A stretch of DNA of 33,961 bases, from NCBI GenBank assembly GCA_964483175.1, contig CAZAAT010000020.1:1-33961 (forward strand), given 5' to 3'. Below are positions 32,020-33,961 of the stretch, piece after piece. The translations under genes were made by a program, and so were the position numbers. Source of the stretch: JAAYHC01 sp964483175. Lineage in GTDB: Bacteria > Bacillota > UBA5301. A model generated the notes under the pieces. The model saw only the letters and a program-made list of their open reading frames with translations. It searched no databases and was not told the DNA's origin. How positions within the stretch are numbered: the first letter of the stretch is position 1; each line of letters opens with the position of its first letter.

Positions 32020-33464
32020 TGAGCCAAAAGTATGAAACCATCATCGGCTTGGAGGTTCATGCCGAGTTGCGTACCGAATCCAAACTATTTTGCGCCTGTT
32101 CAACCGAGTTTGGCGCTGAACCGAATAGTCAAACTTGTCCAGTTTGTCTAGGGATGCCGGGGGCTCTGCCGGTATTAAATAAGAAAGCGGTAGATTACGC
32201 CATTGAGGCTGGTCTGGCTTTGAACTGCGAGATCCAGCAGTATAGCAAGTTCGATCGCAAGAACTATTTTTATCCTGATCTGCCCAAGGCCTACCAGTGC
32301 TCCCAATTTGACTTCCCGATCTGTAAAAATGGCAAGGTGACCATCCATGTCAACGGGAAGACCAAGGACATCGGGGTTACCCGGATCCATCTCGAAGAAG
32401 AGGCGGGCAAGAGCGTCCACTCGGGGGATAATATTTTAGGGTCGGATTACTCTCTTGAGGACTTCAACCGCGGTGGTATCCCGCTGATCGAGATCGTCTC
32501 GGAGCCGGATATCCGTTCGCCGGAGGAGGCCTATGCCTACCTCACCACCCTCAAATCAATCCTGCAGTATACCGGGGTATCTGATTGTAAGATGGAGGAA
32601 GGCTCTTTGCGTTGTGACGCCAACATCTCTTTGCGCCCGGTTGGCGCCACCGAGTTTGGGACCAAGGTCGAACTCAAGAACCTCAACTCGTTCCGGGCGG
32701 TGCAAAAGGCCCTGGAATATGAAGAGGTTCGCCAGGCTAAGCTCTTGGATAAAGGCGAGTCGATTATTCAGGAGACCCGGCACTGGGATGAGGGAACCGG
32801 CAAGACCCACTCCATGCGGACCAAAGAGGAAGCTGACGATTACCGCTACTTCCCTGAACCAGATTTGGTCCCGGTCCTAGTCAGCCCGGAATGGATTGAA
32901 GAGGTCCGAGCTAGGTTGCCGGAGTTGCCACCGGCCAAGTTTGAACGTTTTGTCCGGGAGTACGGTCTGCCGGAGTATGATGCGGATTTAATCATCTCCA
33001 GCAGGGCCCAGGCTGACTTTTTCGAAGCCACCGTCGCCATATACAATGACCCCAAGGTTGTCAGCAACTGGATGATGGGTGAGTTAACCAGGCTGCTCAA
33101 ATCCTCCGAGCAAGAGATCGAAGAGTCAAAGGTTACCCCCGAATTGCTGGCCAAACTGCTAGGGCTTGTAGAAAAGGGAACTATCAGCGGGACGGCAGCG
33201 AAAAGCGTATTAGAAGAGATCTTTGCCACCGGAAAAGATCCTGATGCCATCGTACAGGAGAAAGGGCTGGCTCAGATCAGCGATACCGCAGAGCTAGAAA
33301 GGATTGTGGCTGAGGTAATTGCAGCTAATCCCGGTTCGGTCCAAGACTATCGGAATGGCAAAGACAAAGCCCTCGGATTCTTGGTCGGTCAAGTGATGAA
33401 AGAGTCCAAAGGCCGAGCTAATCCCAAACTTGTCAACGAGCTTCTGCGCAAGCAGTTGGCATAA
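32019..33464 (+). CDS. gatB: Aspartyl/glutamyl-tRNA(Asn/Gln) amidotransferase subunit B
   Basis: GatB (481 residues) is the kinase/transamidase subunit that activates the tRNA-bound Glu or Asp with ATP and adds ammonia from GatA. The N-terminal GLEVHAELRTESKLFC starts the cradle domain; zinc cysteines lie in FCACSTEF and TCPVCLGMPGALP; RKNYFYPDLPKAYQ, IHLEEEAGKS, RGGIPLIEIVSEPD and RCDANISLRP follow, with a YqeY-like tail ending GRANPKLVNELLRKQL. GAAAGGTGGT (32001-32010) is the RBS. A terminator follows. Confidence 0.97.
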   Translation: MSQKYETIIGLEVHAELRTESKLFCACSTEFGAEPNSQTCPVCLGMPGALPVLNKKAVDYAIEAGLALNCEIQQYSKFDRKNYFYPDLPKAYQCSQFDFPICKNGKVTIHVNGKTKDIGVTRIHLEEEAGKSVHSGDNILGSDYSLEDFNRGGIPLIEIVSEPDIRSPEEAYAYLTTLKSILQYTGVSDCKMEEGSLRCDANISLRPVGATEFGTKVELKNLNSFRAVQKALEYEEVRQAKLLDKGESIIQETRHWDEGTGKTHSMRTKEEADDYRYFPEPDLVPVLVSPEWIEEVRARLPELPPAKFERFVREYGLPEYDADLIISSRAQADFFEATVAIYNDPKVVSNWMMGELTRLLKSSEQEIEESKVTPELLAKLLGLVEKGTISGTAAKSVLEEIFATGKDPDAIVQEKGLAQISDTAELERIVAEVIAANPGSVQDYRNGKDKALGFLVGQVMKESKGRANPKLVNELLRKQLA

Positions 33465-33487
33465 GCAAAATCAGTCAGCAGTTTTAG

Positions 33488-33514
33488 AGGAGCCTCATAC
33501 AAGGCTCCTTTTTT
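33488..33514 (+). terminator. Rho-independent terminator of the gat operon
   Basis: AGGAGCCT (33488-33495) and AGGCTCCT (33502-33509) form a perfect 8-bp stem with a 6-base loop, running into six T. Confidence 0.93.
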
Positions 33515-33571
33515 GATGAAAGCAAGGGAAACATTGCTATATTTGGTCGTTTAAATTTATGGCTTCGAGCA

Positions 33572-33580
33572 TGGTATAAT
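33572..33580 (+). promoter_or_regulatory. Extended -10 promoter of the SIMPL-domain gene
   Basis: TGGTATAAT is an extended -10 box with perfect TATAAT (33575-33580), 23 bases before the start codon. No good -35 box is seen, which extended -10 promoters tolerate. Confidence 0.6.
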
Positions 33581-33602
33581 GGTAACAAGGGAGGACAAGC
33601 CG

Positions 33603-33961
33603 ATGAAAAATAAATCAGTAGTAATCTTTTCTGTTGCCATGATCATTGCCGCCTCGGTCTTAGGAGCTTTCTTTTACTTGAGCCGCCAGGGTCAGCACAC
33701 TATTAGCGTAACCGGCAGTGCCAGCCAAAACTTTATTTGCGACACGGTAAAATGGACGGTGACGATGCGTGAATCGGTTGGCCGGGATGAACTGGCCCTA
33801 GGCTATCGACTACTTGAAGAGAAGACGCAAAAATTGCTCCGGGAGTTCACCAGCAACGGGGTCTCACCGGATGAGATTACCATTAAGCCGATCAATGCTT
33901 ATAAGGACTACGGACAGCAAGGTTTCCAAGGTTACAATTTGGAACAGACTGTTTATCTGAT
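33603..33961 (+). CDS. SIMPL-domain (DUF541) protein, 3' truncated by window end
   Basis: The first 119 codons are visible. An N-terminal basic-hydrophobic signal anchor (MKNKSVVIFSVAMIIAASVL) is followed by HTISVTGSASQNFICDTVKW, the start of a SIMPL domain (elsewhere IxVxGxGxxxxxPD), and by the pattern of alternating strands and the EEKTQKLLREFTSNGV helix, then VSPDEITIKPINAY. SIMPL proteins are extracytoplasmic, of poorly known role, often linked to oxidative stress or kinase signalling. AAGGGAGG (33587-33594) supports the ATG. The gene continues beyond the window. Confidence 0.8.
   Translation, partial: MKNKSVVIFSVAMIIAASVLGAFFYLSRQGQHTISVTGSASQNFICDTVKWTVTMRESVGRDELALGYRLLEEKTQKLLREFTSNGVSPDEITIKPINAYKDYGQQGFQGYNLEQTVYL

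Noticed and set aside
1..33961. CRISPR arrays, tRNA or rRNA genes, IS elements, prophage, att sites
   Set aside because: No repeated-spacer pattern, tRNA-like cloverleaf with conserved TTCGA loop in a gap, transposase or integrase was seen.

Overview
The window looks like chromosomal DNA of a Gram-positive-lineage bacterium (Bacillota), probably an anaerobe of the Clostridia/Limnochordia type. The signs are a perfect CIRCE element before groES-groEL, short-form HisG with HisZ, a YerC/TrpR-family gene at the head of a his operon, the pcrA-ligA-gatCAB block, a LysM/SleB-type cell-wall hydrolase, a DRTGG-CBS pyrophosphatase and strong AGGAGG ribosome binding sites. The class V (archaeal-type) fructose-1,6-bisphosphatase and the sugar-binding protein without a lipobox hint at a deep-branching, possibly diderm, lineage. 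The taxonomic placement is inference. No prophage, IS element, CRISPR array, rRNA or tRNA was seen.

Layout. 1-1450: tail of a MoeA-like protein with a PBP-like domain, then deoC. 1510-3657: heat-shock operon (promoter, CIRCE, groES, groEL, terminator). 3674-7427: purine salvage block (hpt, guaA, AzgA-type purine permease). 7458-13873: histidine cluster yerC-hisZ, then hisG-hisD-hisB-hisA-hisF-hisIE, without hisH or hisC. 13911-14969: Ca2+/H+ antiporter. 15121-17260: secreted LysM/SleB hydrolase and a secreted zinc phospholipase C/S1-P1-like protein. 17301-18608: fbp behind a structured leader. 18704-22666: sugar ABC transporter chvE-gguA-gguB. 22688-23169: decayed patch with a Fic-family remnant and a frameshifted SMR exporter. 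23219-23566: small double-LysM protein on the minus strand. 23720-33514: pcrA, DRTGG-CBS pyrophosphatase, lepB, ligA, gatC, gatA, gatB. 33575 to the end: start of a SIMPL-domain protein.

The most unusual signal concerns nitrogen transfer. GuaA has a full-length class I glutaminase domain whose catalytic Cys is Gly83 and whose catalytic His is Arg173, with further active-site motifs altered, while the ATP-pyrophosphatase and dimerisation parts look normal. In the same window the his operon passes straight from hisB to hisA with a 29-nt gap where the glutaminase gene hisH usually sits. Both products, GMP synthase and HisF, can in principle use free ammonia. The GatA amidase nearby keeps its Lys-Ser-Ser triad, so glutamine use is not abolished generally. 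An organism that feeds some amidotransferase reactions directly with ammonia is a testable hypothesis, not a demonstrated fact.

Other points: a probable ATT start codon for the SleB-like hydrolase, an attenuator-like leader before fbp, and a perfect 11-bp dyad between the hisG promoter and its RBS that resembles a site upstream of yerC.
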